From Hominisplanchenecus murintestinalis (GTDB lineage Bacteria; Bacillota; Clostridia; Lachnospirales; Lachnospiraceae), in contig SRZB01000003.1 of assembly GCA_004793585.1 (NCBI GenBank), positions 98,080-162,079 of the forward strand: DNA of 64,000 bases, in the 5' to 3' direction. This document shows positions 1 to 9,144 of the stretch, one piece after another; the first letter of the stretch is position 1; the number at the start of each line of letters is the position of its first letter. Made by a program: the position numbers and the translations under genes. The notes below the pieces were generated by a model. It searched no databases. It was given only the letters and a program-made list of their open reading frames with translations, and was not told the DNA's origin.

Positions 1-2
1 TT

Positions 3-224
3 GAAAAAGTCAAACGTGCCTCTGATTTCCTGATTGAAATTATGCCGCCTATGTTTATTCCGGCAGCGGTAGGCCTTGTGGCTGTATGGGACAGTCTCAT
101 GCCAATGCTCTTCCCAATATCTGTTATCATAGCTGCAACTACTATACTGGTCATGGCAGTCACGGGCAGAACTGCCCAGTTTGTTATCCGCAGAAAGAAA
201 GGGAGGAACCCGGAAAATGAGTGA
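3..224 (+). CDS. CidA/LrgA family holin-like membrane protein (5' truncated by window edge)
   Basis: This is the C-terminal part of a small membrane protein; the reading frame is open from base 3 and the true start lies outside the window. The visible 73 residues hold a hydrophobic segment (FIPAAVGLVAVWDSLM), a second one (LFPISVIIAATTILVMAV) and a basic tail (RRKKGR), as in LrgA/CidA holin-like proteins. The family assignment rests largely on the next gene, an LrgB homologue whose start codon overlaps this stop by 8 bases. LrgAB/CidAB pairs influence murein hydrolase activity and, in some bacteria, pyruvate or glycolate-type transport. The substrate here is unknown. Confidence 0.7.
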   Translation, partial: EKVKRASDFLIEIMPPMFIPAAVGLVAVWDSLMPMLFPISVIIAATTILVMAVTGRTAQFVIRRKKGRNPENE

Positions 225-909
225 TTTTTTAAATAGCTCTTCCTATTTTGGAGTAACAGTCTGTATCATTGGATACGCCCTGGGCGTTTTCCTGAAGAAA
301 AAATTAAAATTGGGATTATTAAATCCACTTCTGGTTTCCATCATCTTTGCAATCCTGGTAATCCGGATATTCGGCGTAGACTATGAAAACTTCAGCCAAT
401 CCGCAAAATGCTTAAGCTACCTGCTGACTCCTGCCACAGTCTGCCTGGCAGTTCCATTGTACCAGCAGCTTTCCATACTGAAACAGCACTTCTCTGCTGT
501 CCTCCTTGGAATTCTCGCCGGGGTATTTTCCAGCTTGGGAAGCGTTCTGGGAATGGCAGCCCTGTTTGGCCTGGATCACACATATTATGTAACTCTCCTC
601 CCAAAATCGATCACCACTGCTATCGGCATAGGTCTTTCAGAGGAACTTGGAGGTATCCCTACAATTACCGTAGCGGTTATTGTCGTGACCGGCATCCTCG
701 GAAATGTTATCGGTGAGCGAATATGCCGTCTGTTCCATATAGAAGAACCTGTAGCCGTAGGGTTAGCATTTGGAACCTCCTCCCATGCAATCGGCACCTC
801 AAAAGCCCTGGAACTGGGTGAAATCCAGGGAGCCATGAGCAGCCTTTCCATTGCCGTATCCGGACTGCTCACCGTAATCGGCGCTTCTGTATTCACAAAC
901 TTCTTATAG
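217..909 (+). CDS. lrgB: LrgB/CidB family membrane protein
   Basis: A 230-residue polytopic membrane protein, the usual length for LrgB/CidB/YohK proteins. The start is taken as ATG 217 because GGGAGGAA sits just upstream and the start overlaps the end of the LrgA-like gene, indicating translational coupling; an in-frame TTG at 181 lies inside the upstream gene. The LrgB family pattern is visible in LLPKSITTAIGIGLSEELGG and in the Gly-rich GTSSHAIGTSKALELG region near the C-terminus. Partnered with the LrgA-like protein, it probably acts in control of autolysis or in export/import of a small organic acid. The pair ends at a bidirectional terminator at 961-1009. Confidence 0.9.
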   Translation: MSDFLNSSSYFGVTVCIIGYALGVFLKKKLKLGLLNPLLVSIIFAILVIRIFGVDYENFSQSAKCLSYLLTPATVCLAVPLYQQLSILKQHFSAVLLGILAGVFSSLGSVLGMAALFGLDHTYYVTLLPKSITTAIGIGLSEELGGIPTITVAVIVVTGILGNVIGERICRLFHIEEPVAVGLAFGTSSHAIGTSKALELGEIQGAMSSLSIAVSGLLTVIGASVFTNFL

Positions 910-960
910 CAAAGGTTATACAGGATTTTTACAAACTGCTATTTAGCTACATCAAGACAA

Positions 961-1009
961 AAGAAGCCTCCGAGGAAGCATTCCGCTTTCCCGGAGGTTT
1001 CTTTTTATT
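961..1009 (+). terminator. intrinsic terminator between lrgB and GH101 gene
   Basis: A hairpin with arms around AAGAAGCCTCCG and CGGAGGTTTCTT is followed by a T-rich tract. It lies between two convergent genes and probably stops both. Confidence 0.75.
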
Positions 1010-1016
1010 ATTACTA

Positions 1017-4000
1017 TTATTTCACTTTAACCTTTTTGCTGCATCCGGCTTTCTTCAAAGCTTTCAGAAGTTTTGCTTTCTCTTTCTTGCTCATCTTCTT
1101 TGCGCTTACTTTCAGCTTCGCTGAAGTCTTTTTAAATGCGCCTGCTTTGATGCTCTTTAAAGCCTTGCCTTTTAACTGAACATTTGCCAGCTTCTTGCAG
1201 TTCATAAACGCCTGTTTGCCGATTGTAGTAACGTTTTTGCCAAGGACTACTTTCTTCAGCTTGGGATTGCCCTTCATGACTTTTGCCCCAACCTCTACTA
1301 CTTTGCATGTTACGCCGTTAATCTTTACTGTATCAGGAACGTTCAATGTCGGCTTTTTCCTATTGATTACTTCTTTCAGCCTGGCTGTTTTCGCTTTTGC
1401 GTTAATCACCTGATAACGGCCGTTGCCTGATTTACCAACGCTTCCATTCCGAATAGGCTCTTTCACCGGAGGATTCGGTGCTGGCCCCGGATTTGGATTC
1501 GGGTTTGGCGTTGGATTTGGTTTCTGCCCGCCGGAATTTCCCTGGTTAATTGGCTTATCCGGTTTTGCCAATGTCTCCTCCATGCTTGCCTTTGCCGCCG
1601 CCATATTTTGTTTTGCTTTTTCCAGCGTATCTTCAGCTTTTGCCAGACTGTCTTTCGCCTTGGCGATCTCTGCTTTCGCCGCATTTGCAGCCGCCTGCTT
1701 TTGTGCTTTTATTGCCGGGTCGGTTGCCTGCGCCGCTTCCATCATTGCGAGGGCATACGCTGCCTCCTGCTGTGCTTTCTCAGCTTTTTTCTTCGTCAGC
1801 TCTGCTTTCTGAACTTCCAGATCTGCCTGCGCCTTATTATAAACTGCCTGCGCTTTCTTCCATTCCGTTGTCGCGGCATTTACGGCTTTTTCAGCCTCTG
1901 CAAGCGTTTTCTTTGCATCGTCAACTGCCTTACCTGCTTCCTGTACGGCTGCATCCGCCGCTTTTTTCTCATCCTGCTTTTCCTTCAGAAGTTCTGCATT
2001 GTCAAAGACATCTGTTTTATAAAGGGCAAGCTCCCCAATAGCCGCAAAGTCTCCACCGCCTTTCAAAATACGGATCTGCAGATATTTACCTGTCACGGTC
2101 TCGTTAAACGGAACCTTAACTTCTGCTCCTGCCGCAACCTTTTCTTCTGCAACAGTCATATCTCCCTGTGCAATGATGTCGGAAACTGTATGTGTAGCCG
2201 CATCAAAGCTGTTTCCTACTATATATTGCAGTTTATGAACCAGACCGTTTGTATTGCCAGGTCTCTGCGTAAGTATAAAACCGCTGATCGCATCTATGCC
2301 GTCTTTCAGAGTCACTGTAGCAATTGCCGGATTCGTTTCGCTGACAGTAAAGCGTTCACCAGCCCACTGTGAGTGCCACCATGTGGACACGTCTCCGTCA
2401 ATCGCGTTCTCTCCGCCCTCGCCTGATGCCTCTGTATTAACAACAATGCCTGTAAACGGCGCGTCCAGTAAAGAATCCTTTCCATTTACTACTGTTACAG
2501 AACAGCTCACCGTCTCAGAAGAATCCTGCTTCGACGTTGCAGTAATTTCTGCACTGCCTGCTCCCATTGCCTGCACGTAACCATCCGCATCCACGATTAC
2601 TACATTCTCATCTGAACTGCTCCAGGTTACATCTTTTGACGCCGTAATTTTTCCAACATCCCCACGCCCGTTCAATTCCATAGTTCTCTTATCTATGGTC
2701 AGAGCCTTTTCTCCTGCGCGCGGTTTTACTACCAGGTTATCAAGGATGAAATCTTTCTGTCCAAAACTATATTCCACGCCTTCTATTTCTGCAAACCTGG
2801 TACTGTAAAGCCCAAACCAGGACTGCCCTGTACCGGAACCGGTAATGGTAAAGCTGCACTTACCTGTTGTAGACTTCTGTCCAACTGCCGGAGCTGCCGT
2901 ACCAGCCAGATACTCAGACTGCTCTGTAATACTCTCGCCATCACCAATCACCATATAGTACATATCGTCACGGCCTGCCTGATAGTCAAACGTAACATCA
3001 TACGTTACGCCCGGCTCCAGATGCAAGTTCTGAGGAATGGTACGGTAAATCAGTCCGTTGTTATTTCCGTGATGCTTCAGAGACCACTTACCGCCGATCA
3101 CGTCATCCAGAATCATATTTCCCCACCCAGACTGTGTATATGGGGCGTGCAGCTCAGACAAATGTGTCACATGGTCAGTCACACTCTGAGCCGGACCATA
3201 TACAAACGGATAAATCCCCTGTACAACTTCTTCAAAGTCCTGTGTAAAGCTTCCATCCTCATGGACATTATTCAGCGTTTTCTGGACGATCCGGATGTCG
3301 TCAAAGTAAGTAATTCCCTCGCCTGCCTCGCGTCTCAGCACGAGAGTAGCGCTTGTAGACGCCGCTGTAAAGGAAACCAACATAATCTGCATATTGCTTC
3401 CCTGCATTCCTCGAAGATTATGTGCATCGCACTGCGTATAGTTTCCAGCTACTGATCTCAGTGTATAATTGGAAACAACTTTCGTTCCACCCAGCACTTC
3501 AATCCACGCCTTAGCGTCGCTCTTATTATCTACATAGACTTCCGCAACATAATTTTTGCCTTTTTCCAGACCTGAAATTTCTGTCATAACCTCAAGTTCT
3601 TTTTTCGCGCTGCCCATAGACAGATATTTATTCCCTGTCGCTACACGGACTACTTTCACATCTGCACTGTCCACATCGCCGCTCCATACCTGTGGGTTCA
3701 AAGCGCTTCCATTCTCGCCTGTACCTGCATAGCTGTTAAATCCTGAATCTTTCACATGTGTTCCTGTGCTCCATTCAGAAACTGTTTTCGGCGCTTCATC
3801 GCCTTTCAGCACAACATACGGCGTATCTGCCTCAGCAGTCAATGTAATCTTGCCATTCTTGACTTCAACGGTCTGTTTCCCTGTACGTCCGACATCTGTC
3901 AGTTTATAAACAATAACATTTGCCAATCCTGCCCAGTCTTCCTGAAGCTCCCATTCTGTTGTACCGCCTTCATAGTTGTAATGGTACAATTTCTCTTTTT

Positions 4001-6929
4001 TTGTCTCAGAATCCGTCCACGGAAGCAGATATTTTACCTCGTCCAGCACTGTCTTACCGTTCAGGGTAATGATTCTTTCAATATAATCATCATCCCTCTG
4101 CTCTTCTTTTCTGGTTACTACTACCGTATCGCCCTCTTTATTTTTCAGAGTAATCTGCTTTTCATGGTTTCCAACCGGAGACTGGCCTTTCGGATAATTC
4201 TCCCATTTGTAAACCAGGTAATGCTGCAAGAATTTTGTCGGTAAATTCTCTGCAAAAGTTCCTGTCATGTACGTATTGAAACTATCGTTCGAACCGCCCC
4301 AGCCCTCAAAGCCGGTAAGAGAAAATCCTCCAAGCAGCGGATTGTCAGCCGTACCGCCAAATCTTGGATAATTCAACACGTAAGAATCTTTCTGATGATT
4401 ACGAAGAAAACGCATAACATCGCTGTTCATACCTTTCTTCGACTTACCGCCGTAATGTCCTTCTGTCGCCCAATGCTGCCATGTGGAATCATATTCTCCT
4501 TCTTCTCCAAACTCCGTAGAGAATCTCCAGCCCAGACTGTTAAACTGCTGTGCAATCTTACGTGTCTCCCAGGAATCGCCGTACCATACATCCAGGTACA
4601 TGAAATCCAGATTTGTATCTACGGTCTGCTTTTTCTCAGCTACTGTATTCGCGATCGTTTCTGCGTCTGCTACAGTTTCATCTTCCCCTTCTCCTACAAC
4701 TCCCGGCCATTTATTCGCATAAAGAGAAGTATCATTCAACTGATCATACAGCTGAAGCATACGTTTGTAGCGAAGTCCGCTGCCAAGATCATACGGGCGG
4801 TTAATGGTAAGCGACTGGTCAAGCCATCCCCATCCTTTCGCACCGACGCCATTAATCAATTTCTCGTTAAAACTCTGTGCTTCCGGATATGCTTCCTGCG
4901 CATTGACATGGATTCCCATCTGGGTATTGTACTTATGCGCAATAGAATTCAGCTTTTTCAGCTCTTCCAATCCTCCAAGACGGTCTGCGACATGCCCGTA
5001 TTCGGAATTCGCAGAGTCATGTCCCTCGCTTCCGTACCCCTTCATCATAACTGCCTGAGGAAGTCCGTCCGTTGCCAGATATACTTTCTTAATATTATCG
5101 GCTGTTTTCAGATAAGGGTTTGTTGCCTGGCTGCTGAAGTTCATAGAAATACGATAGTTTACGAGTTCTTTCGTATTTTCCGAACCCATCGGATTATTCA
5201 TAATATCACGGTATGCAATGGCTCCGTCCTGCCAGTCTACCGCCCCATCCTGATTCTCATCCCCTGCCAGGCACACTTTTGCACAAGGCAGCTCGCTTAC
5301 CGGAGTCTTATTATAATCATCGCTATCATAATCTGCATTAAGCGCCAAATTGCCATATTCATGATACCAAAGCGCACTTGTCAACGACATGCTGTTTACG
5401 CCATTATTACGTACTAAACGCTTGTCTCCCGACATCTCTGAATTACTCCATACGCCTGCGCTGACCCCGTCTGCAGACAGGAATCCATACACGTATCCCG
5501 CAGAACTATTTGCCGCGAATCCATCCTCAAACGTAATCTCCTGGTCTCCGCTGACCTCTGTATCCGTAGATACATTTGCCCCCATAAACTGAGCGTCGCT
5601 CTGCTCGTCTGTAATCGTTACCAGGTTAAGTTCCGGCACTTCAATCGTATGAATCTTCGGACATCCTTCTTTTTTCTTGATTTCTGTAACTCTCCATATC
5701 AAATCATTCTGTTCTACAGAAATCTCCACTGTCATTTCCAAATCAATAGAATCTCTTTTCAGCGTCATTGGATATACAGCATTATTCTCACTGATTTTTA
5801 CTTCACCCATAACAGGAGTAATCGCCACGCCATTGATTTTGATTGTGGAAAGCTCTTTTTCCTGTCCCTGAACAGTCTTCTCGCTCCCGCCGTCCGTCAG
5901 TTTATACTGCATAACCTGCGGGAATGTGCTGCTTACAGCTGCTTTTATCTTGTTTGTCTGGATGTAATGCTCATATACGGTCTCTGTTTTCGTCTCCAGT
6001 TCAATATCCCCCAGGGATTTGTCCTCAGTAATTGCAACGCCGGAAATCGTTTTTGCTACATATCCTTTTGCAGATACAGCCACATCATAGGTTCCCTCTT
6101 CCACTTCTACAGAAAAGCTGCCATCGCTTCCGGTCTGTGCACTCTCATAGCCAATACGCACATTCGCTCCCTCAACCGGCTGGCCATTCGTATTTTTAAC
6201 AGCGCCCGTTACTGTATGAACAGGTACCGGAGCTTCTTCCTGGAATGTCTGACCCTCACACTCCGCCAGAAAGCTCCAATCGTTGTCCAGCGCTGTAGTG
6301 CCAAGTTTCGCATCCGTAAAATGCATAGAAGTTGGAGAGCCCAGACGGAAACCAAATTTTCCATTATCTCCCACCACTTCCGCCAGTATAAAGAAATCCT
6401 GCACATTTACGGACTTCGTGACATCGTTTACTTTAACTGTCAATGCCTCGCGGGCCAGTGAAATAGAAAACGTCGTCCTGGAACCGTCCGCCTGGTCCGG
6501 AATCCCTTCAATTGTATCATATTTAGTTCCGCCGCCATTCACATTATATTCATAAAACCAGTGGCTATCTTTATCATATCCTACGTACAGGAAATTGTTA
6601 TCATCCAAATAAGTATAAAAGAAACCAAGCCTTGCATCCGCCGTACTGTCGCCCTGCTTCTCATATGTAACGCTAAACGTTCCGTCATTTGCAGGCATCC
6701 TTTCGGTGTTATGCAGCAGTACTGCTGCCGGCTTAGTAGATGCATTGGAATACGAATGATTATTCCCATTTCCGCTTCCTGTTTCCACATGATACCATTT
6801 CTTTGCCTCAGCCGCCTCCGCCTGCATCGCCGGAAGGCTTGACAGGACAGGCGTAAATGCCAGCACGAACGCCAGCAGACCCGACAGGAAAGAACGTATC
6901 AACCTCTTGCTGCTCTTTTCTCTCATCAT
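1017..6929 (-). CDS. Secreted endo-alpha-N-acetylgalactosaminidase (GH101), multidomain
   Basis: A 1970-residue exported enzyme of family GH101, which releases the core-1 disaccharide Gal-GalNAc from Ser/Thr of mucin-type O-glycoproteins. A signal peptide occupies about residues 1-40 (Ala-rich end AEAAEA). It is followed by a sandwich domain (about 44-205), a carboxypeptidase-regulatory-like domain (about 237-312), the catalytic region (about 320-1060), galactose-binding-like segments, a BIG2 Ig-like domain (about 1410-1486), an F5/8 type C module (about 1488-1640), an Ala/Lys/Glu coiled coil (about 1643-1790), a Pro/Asn linker and a basic leucine-rich BspA-like tail (about 1840-1970). By comparison with characterised GH101 enzymes the nucleophile is Asp780 (in YLDVWYGDSW) and the acid/base Glu806 (in FSTEFGEEGEYDSTWQHW). 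The ribosome site AAGGAGG precedes two adjacent ATGs. There is no LPXTG motif, so surface retention probably depends on the C-terminal domains. Confidence 0.95.
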   Translation of the reverse strand: MMREKSSKRLIRSFLSGLLAFVLAFTPVLSSLPAMQAEAAEAKKWYHVETGSGNGNNHSYSNASTKPAAVLLHNTERMPANDGTFSVTYEKQGDSTADARLGFFYTYLDDNNFLYVGYDKDSHWFYEYNVNGGGTKYDTIEGIPDQADGSRTTFSISLAREALTVKVNDVTKSVNVQDFFILAEVVGDNGKFGFRLGSPTSMHFTDAKLGTTALDNDWSFLAECEGQTFQEEAPVPVHTVTGAVKNTNGQPVEGANVRIGYESAQTGSDGSFSVEVEEGTYDVAVSAKGYVAKTISGVAITEDKSLGDIELETKTETVYEHYIQTNKIKAAVSSTFPQVMQYKLTDGGSEKTVQGQEKELSTIKINGVAITPVMGEVKISENNAVYPMTLKRDSIDLEMTVEISVEQNDLIWRVTEIKKKEGCPKIHTIEVPELNLVTITDEQSDAQFMGANVSTDTEVSGDQEITFEDGFAANSSAGYVYGFLSADGVSAGVWSNSEMSGDKRLVRNNGVNSMSLTSALWYHEYGNLALNADYDSDDYNKTPVSELPCAKVCLAGDENQDGAVDWQDGAIAYRDIMNNPMGSENTKELVNYRISMNFSSQATNPYLKTADNIKKVYLATDGLPQAVMMKGYGSEGHDSANSEYGHVADRLGGLEELKKLNSIAHKYNTQMGIHVNAQEAYPEAQSFNEKLINGVGAKGWGWLDQSLTINRPYDLGSGLRYKRMLQLYDQLNDTSLYANKWPGVVGEGEDETVADAETIANTVAEKKQTVDTNLDFMYLDVWYGDSWETRKIAQQFNSLGWRFSTEFGEEGEYDSTWQHWATEGHYGGKSKKGMNSDVMRFLRNHQKDSYVLNYPRFGGTADNPLLGGFSLTGFEGWGGSNDSFNTYMTGTFAENLPTKFLQHYLVYKWENYPKGQSPVGNHEKQITLKNKEGDTVVVTRKEEQRDDDYIERIITLNGKTVLDEVKYLLPWTDSETKKEKLYHYNYEGGTTEWELQEDWAGLANVIVYKLTDVGRTGKQTVEVKNGKITLTAEADTPYVVLKGDEAPKTVSEWSTGTHVKDSGFNSYAGTGENGSALNPQVWSGDVDSADVKVVRVATGNKYLSMGSAKKELEVMTEISGLEKGKNYVAEVYVDNKSDAKAWIEVLGGTKVVSNYTLRSVAGNYTQCDAHNLRGMQGSNMQIMLVSFTAASTSATLVLRREAGEGITYFDDIRIVQKTLNNVHEDGSFTQDFEEVVQGIYPFVYGPAQSVTDHVTHLSELHAPYTQSGWGNMILDDVIGGKWSLKHHGNNNGLIYRTIPQNLHLEPGVTYDVTFDYQAGRDDMYYMVIGDGESITEQSEYLAGTAAPAVGQKSTTGKCSFTITGSGTGQSWFGLYSTRFAEIEGVEYSFGQKDFILDNLVVKPRAGEKALTIDKRTMELNGRGDVGKITASKDVTWSSSDENVVIVDADGYVQAMGAGSAEITATSKQDSSETVSCSVTVVNGKDSLLDAPFTGIVVNTEASGEGGENAIDGDVSTWWHSQWAGERFTVSETNPAIATVTLKDGIDAISGFILTQRPGNTNGLVHKLQYIVGNSFDAATHTVSDIIAQGDMTVAEEKVAAGAEVKVPFNETVTGKYLQIRILKGGGDFAAIGELALYKTDVFDNAELLKEKQDEKKAADAAVQEAGKAVDDAKKTLAEAEKAVNAATTEWKKAQAVYNKAQADLEVQKAELTKKKAEKAQQEAAYALAMMEAAQATDPAIKAQKQAAANAAKAEIAKAKDSLAKAEDTLEKAKQNMAAAKASMEETLAKPDKPINQGNSGGQKPNPTPNPNPNPGPAPNPPVKEPIRNGSVGKSGNGRYQVINAKAKTARLKEVINRKKPTLNVPDTVKINGVTCKVVEVGAKVMKGNPKLKKVVLGKNVTTIGKQAFMNCKKLANVQLKGKALKSIKAGAFKKTSAKLKVSAKKMSKKEKAKLLKALKKAGCSKKVKVK

Positions 6930-7115
6930 AAATCCTCCTTTTAACTATTTCCCCTTGCTTACCAAGGAAGGCTGCTCTGGCTATTCTTTGGTAATTTCTT
7001 CCCCAGAGCATCCTTTTGTTACTATCCATTATACACATTCTCACAATTTTTTCTATATCTTTTAGCAATTTTATGTATCTTTTTTCTAAAAACAGCTATG
7101 CAGGACCATGCACGC

Positions 7116-7241
7116 AGTCAAAGACCCCGCCGCAAGCAACAGGGCATCAAACTTGAAACGCCCCAAAGGGCGGAGTATTTGAGCCTCGCGGCAGTCGCCA
7201 AATGCCTGCAAGCAGTCACTTGGCTCGTTGCTCGCGGGAAT
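7116..7241 (-). repeat. dispersed intergenic repeat, copy 1 (126 bp)
   Basis: Non-coding element nearly identical in length and sequence to 61991-62116, with a shortened relative at 16896-16943. Read on the minus strand it begins ATTCCCGCGAGCAACGAGCC, immediately after the T-tract of a terminator, and ends in a GC hairpin followed by TCTTTGACT. Short translations across it are not credible genes. Confidence 0.8.
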
Positions 7242-7268
7242 AAAAAAAGCTGCGTCAGCAGCTTTTTT
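7242..7268 (-). terminator. intrinsic terminator downstream of tRNA-Gly
   Basis: Hairpin AAAAGCTGC-GTCA-GCAGCTTTT with A/T tracts on both sides, able to act in both directions. It lies about 35 bases downstream of tRNA-Gly on the minus strand. Confidence 0.8.
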
Positions 7269-7301
7269 CTATACCTAAATCCTCTTTTTAGACAGCAAAA
7301 A

Positions 7302-7374
7302 AGCGCGAGACGGGACTCGAACCCGCGGCCTCGACCTTGGCAAGGTCGCGCTCCACCAACTGAGCCACTCGCGC
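7302..7374 (-). tRNA. tRNA-Gly (anticodon GCC)
   Basis: The minus strand folds into a complete cloverleaf. The acceptor stem is GCGCGAG/CTCGCGC, with D arm, anticodon stem CGACC/GGTCG around loop TTGCCAA, and T arm containing GGTTCGAGTCC. The anticodon is GCC and the discriminator base is U, as usual for bacterial glycine tRNAs. The CCA end is not encoded. A consensus promoter lies upstream at 7402-7430. Confidence 0.97.
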
Positions 7375-7401
7375 ATTTATGTTCCCTTGAACACAGATAG
7401 T

Positions 7402-7430
7402 ATCATACTATTTTTCCCGTATTTTGTCAA
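7402..7430 (-). promoter_or_regulatory. sigma-A promoter for tRNA-Gly
   Basis: On the minus strand TTGACA (7430-7425), a 17-base spacer and TATGAT (7407-7402) lie about 28 bases before the tRNA. Confidence 0.8.
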
Positions 7431-7437
7431 TACCTTT

Positions 7438-8199
7438 TTATCGTAAAATTACGCTAAGCACATACTGGTTATTCGGCAATGCAATATGGGTGATATTATC
7501 CAGCTTAATCAAATCCACATCAACCCATAACTCTTCCGCCGCCACCATCACATGTGCCAGCATAATCCCAAAATTAAACTCACTGTGCGGATTCCTCTTG
7601 CGCCGAAACCCTGACGCCTTCTTTGAAAATACATGAAAACGGTTTTCATATACAGCAAATCTCCAGGGCTGGCCATTAAAACTGGATGGAGCCAGCCGTG
7701 CAGCTTCCAGCATCTCTCTCACATGGGTTTTCGGCTGGCCTTTAAACACACATAGCTCTTCCATTGGCAGCCTTCTGTACTCCTGGTTTTTCCCTCTGCC
7801 CTTCGGGTATCCAAAAGCCATCACCATCACGCAAGAAAGCCCCTCCTCCTGCTGACTGTTCCTGGGCACCCCAGCCATCCCCTGATAACAGGTTCCCACA
7901 CCCTGAGAAGTGAGGTAAAGGGCTATCTGCTGCATGACATATCCCGCATTCATCTCGCTCTTTTCCTTCTGTTCCGTGAAAACCGCCAGGTAATGCGGGG
8001 CAGAAACATTAGAAAAACCCGAAAATCTAATTTTTTTCCCACGTTCAGGAAAAACCTGTATACGAATTCTGATTTCCGGAAACAGCGGCTCTGTTTCATC
8101 CAGGAACCGGAATATTCCTTCTATAACACTATCCTCTACTGCCTCCTTACGGTATTTCCGCACGGAGTGCCTGGCATACATCGCTTCATATAAATTCAT
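7438..8199 (-). CDS. Nitroreductase family protein (TM1586-like)
   Basis: A 253-residue protein with the N-terminal signature YEAMYARHSVRKYRKEAV and a second conserved block LEAARLAPSSFNGQPWRF, typical of FMN-dependent nitroreductases built from two half-domains. It probably reduces a nitro, quinone or flavin-type substrate with NAD(P)H in the cytoplasm; the substrate cannot be told. I place the start at ATG 8199, about 8 bases after AGGTG, rather than at the in-frame GTG 8208, which lacks a spaced ribosome site. It ends just before the tRNA-Gly promoter and has no clear operon partner. Confidence 0.85.
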   Translation of the reverse strand: MNLYEAMYARHSVRKYRKEAVEDSVIEGIFRFLDETEPLFPEIRIRIQVFPERGKKIRFSGFSNVSAPHYLAVFTEQKEKSEMNAGYVMQQIALYLTSQGVGTCYQGMAGVPRNSQQEEGLSCVMVMAFGYPKGRGKNQEYRRLPMEELCVFKGQPKTHVREMLEAARLAPSSFNGQPWRFAVYENRFHVFSKKASGFRRKRNPHSEFNFGIMLAHVMVAAEELWVDVDLIKLDNITHIALPNNQYVLSVILR

Positions 8200-8334
8200 A
8201 TTCGTCACCTGTTGAACATCCTGGCAATTTTCCCCTGCCGTCCGCCTAAAATCACTAATCCTTCAGACAGCTCTGGCTGTCACTTGTTTGTTAAGATATT
8301 GTAACATAATTTCAAAGAAATGCAACCAATTCCT

Positions 8335-9060
8335 TTATATTTTTGAAACTTTTCCACTGAGATAGTATGTCCATTTTCTAAAATAGCCGAGACTGTGCAG
8401 CTCAAATTTTCCATATTCCATCGGAATTTCCAGCCATTCTTCCAGAGTTTTCTTTCCCGGAAGCCATTTGCGGCGGTGTACTTTTGACTCATAGCGGTAA
8501 TCATCAAACCCATCCCCAAGCCGGTATGCTTCCAGCGAAAAGTTAAACATCGCAAGACTCTCATGGTACAGTTTTCGGGGACGCGGATGCTCCCGTTCTG
8601 CCACGCCCGGCATAAATTCTTTCTCACGCCCTAATATCCAGTTCAGAAATGGGTCATATAAATAATATACCGAAGGAACATAAGGAAATTCCAGTCCCTT
8701 CTGCCCTTCTGCGTCATGATAATGCAGGATGATTTTTATTTTCAGCAATTCCCGTTCTACCGATACCGCCGCAATCTGCTGCCTTAAAATCTCCTCCTTC
8801 CGTATCGCTGCCTCTCCTCCTGTCTCACTTTCCCTAAAAAAAAGAATTCTGTCTTTGCCATATCCAAACACATACGCATAAGACTGCTGGCTTGTACGCC
8901 GCTTCGGTGCATGTACAAACTGATAATCAGAAAAGGCTCCTTTTATCCAGGCGTTTACCGCCTCCGCATATTGTTCCGGAATTTCCTCTGCACTCCAAAT
9001 CCGCACCGGCCATTCGCTCACCGTAGGACGTCCGTCCACTCTGCATTTTTTCCTCAGCAT
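8335..9060 (-). CDS. Conserved hypothetical protein, 241 aa
   Basis: I do not recognise this family with confidence. The 241-residue protein has no signal peptide and no membrane segment, and is rich in aromatic residues (VPSVYYLYDPFLNWILG, GYFRKWTYYLSGKV). Its composition suggests a soluble cytoplasmic protein. The start ATG 9060 follows GAGGAAG. It sits between a nitroreductase and a DJ-1 protein on the same strand but with gaps of over 80 bases on each side, so co-transcription is uncertain. Confidence 0.7.
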   Translation of the reverse strand: MLRKKCRVDGRPTVSEWPVRIWSAEEIPEQYAEAVNAWIKGAFSDYQFVHAPKRRTSQQSYAYVFGYGKDRILFFRESETGGEAAIRKEEILRQQIAAVSVERELLKIKIILHYHDAEGQKGLEFPYVPSVYYLYDPFLNWILGREKEFMPGVAEREHPRPRKLYHESLAMFNFSLEAYRLGDGFDDYRYESKVHRRKWLPGKKTLEEWLEIPMEYGKFELHSLGYFRKWTYYLSGKVSKI

Positions 9061-9144
9061 ATCATTTCTTCCTCTCCGTCATATTTTTCCGCCAACAGCT
9101 TTTATTTTCGTATACTATGAATTTTCCTGATATTTATTGACTAC

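Noticed and set aside
1423..2372. Long plus-strand frames opposite the GH101 gene
   Set aside because: They are antisense shadows of the Ala/Lys-rich coiled coil and Pro linker, with no ribosome sites or family signatures.
7098..7400. 100-aa frame across the repeat and tRNA-Gly
   Set aside because: It runs through a dispersed repeat, a terminator and a tRNA gene, so it cannot be a protein.
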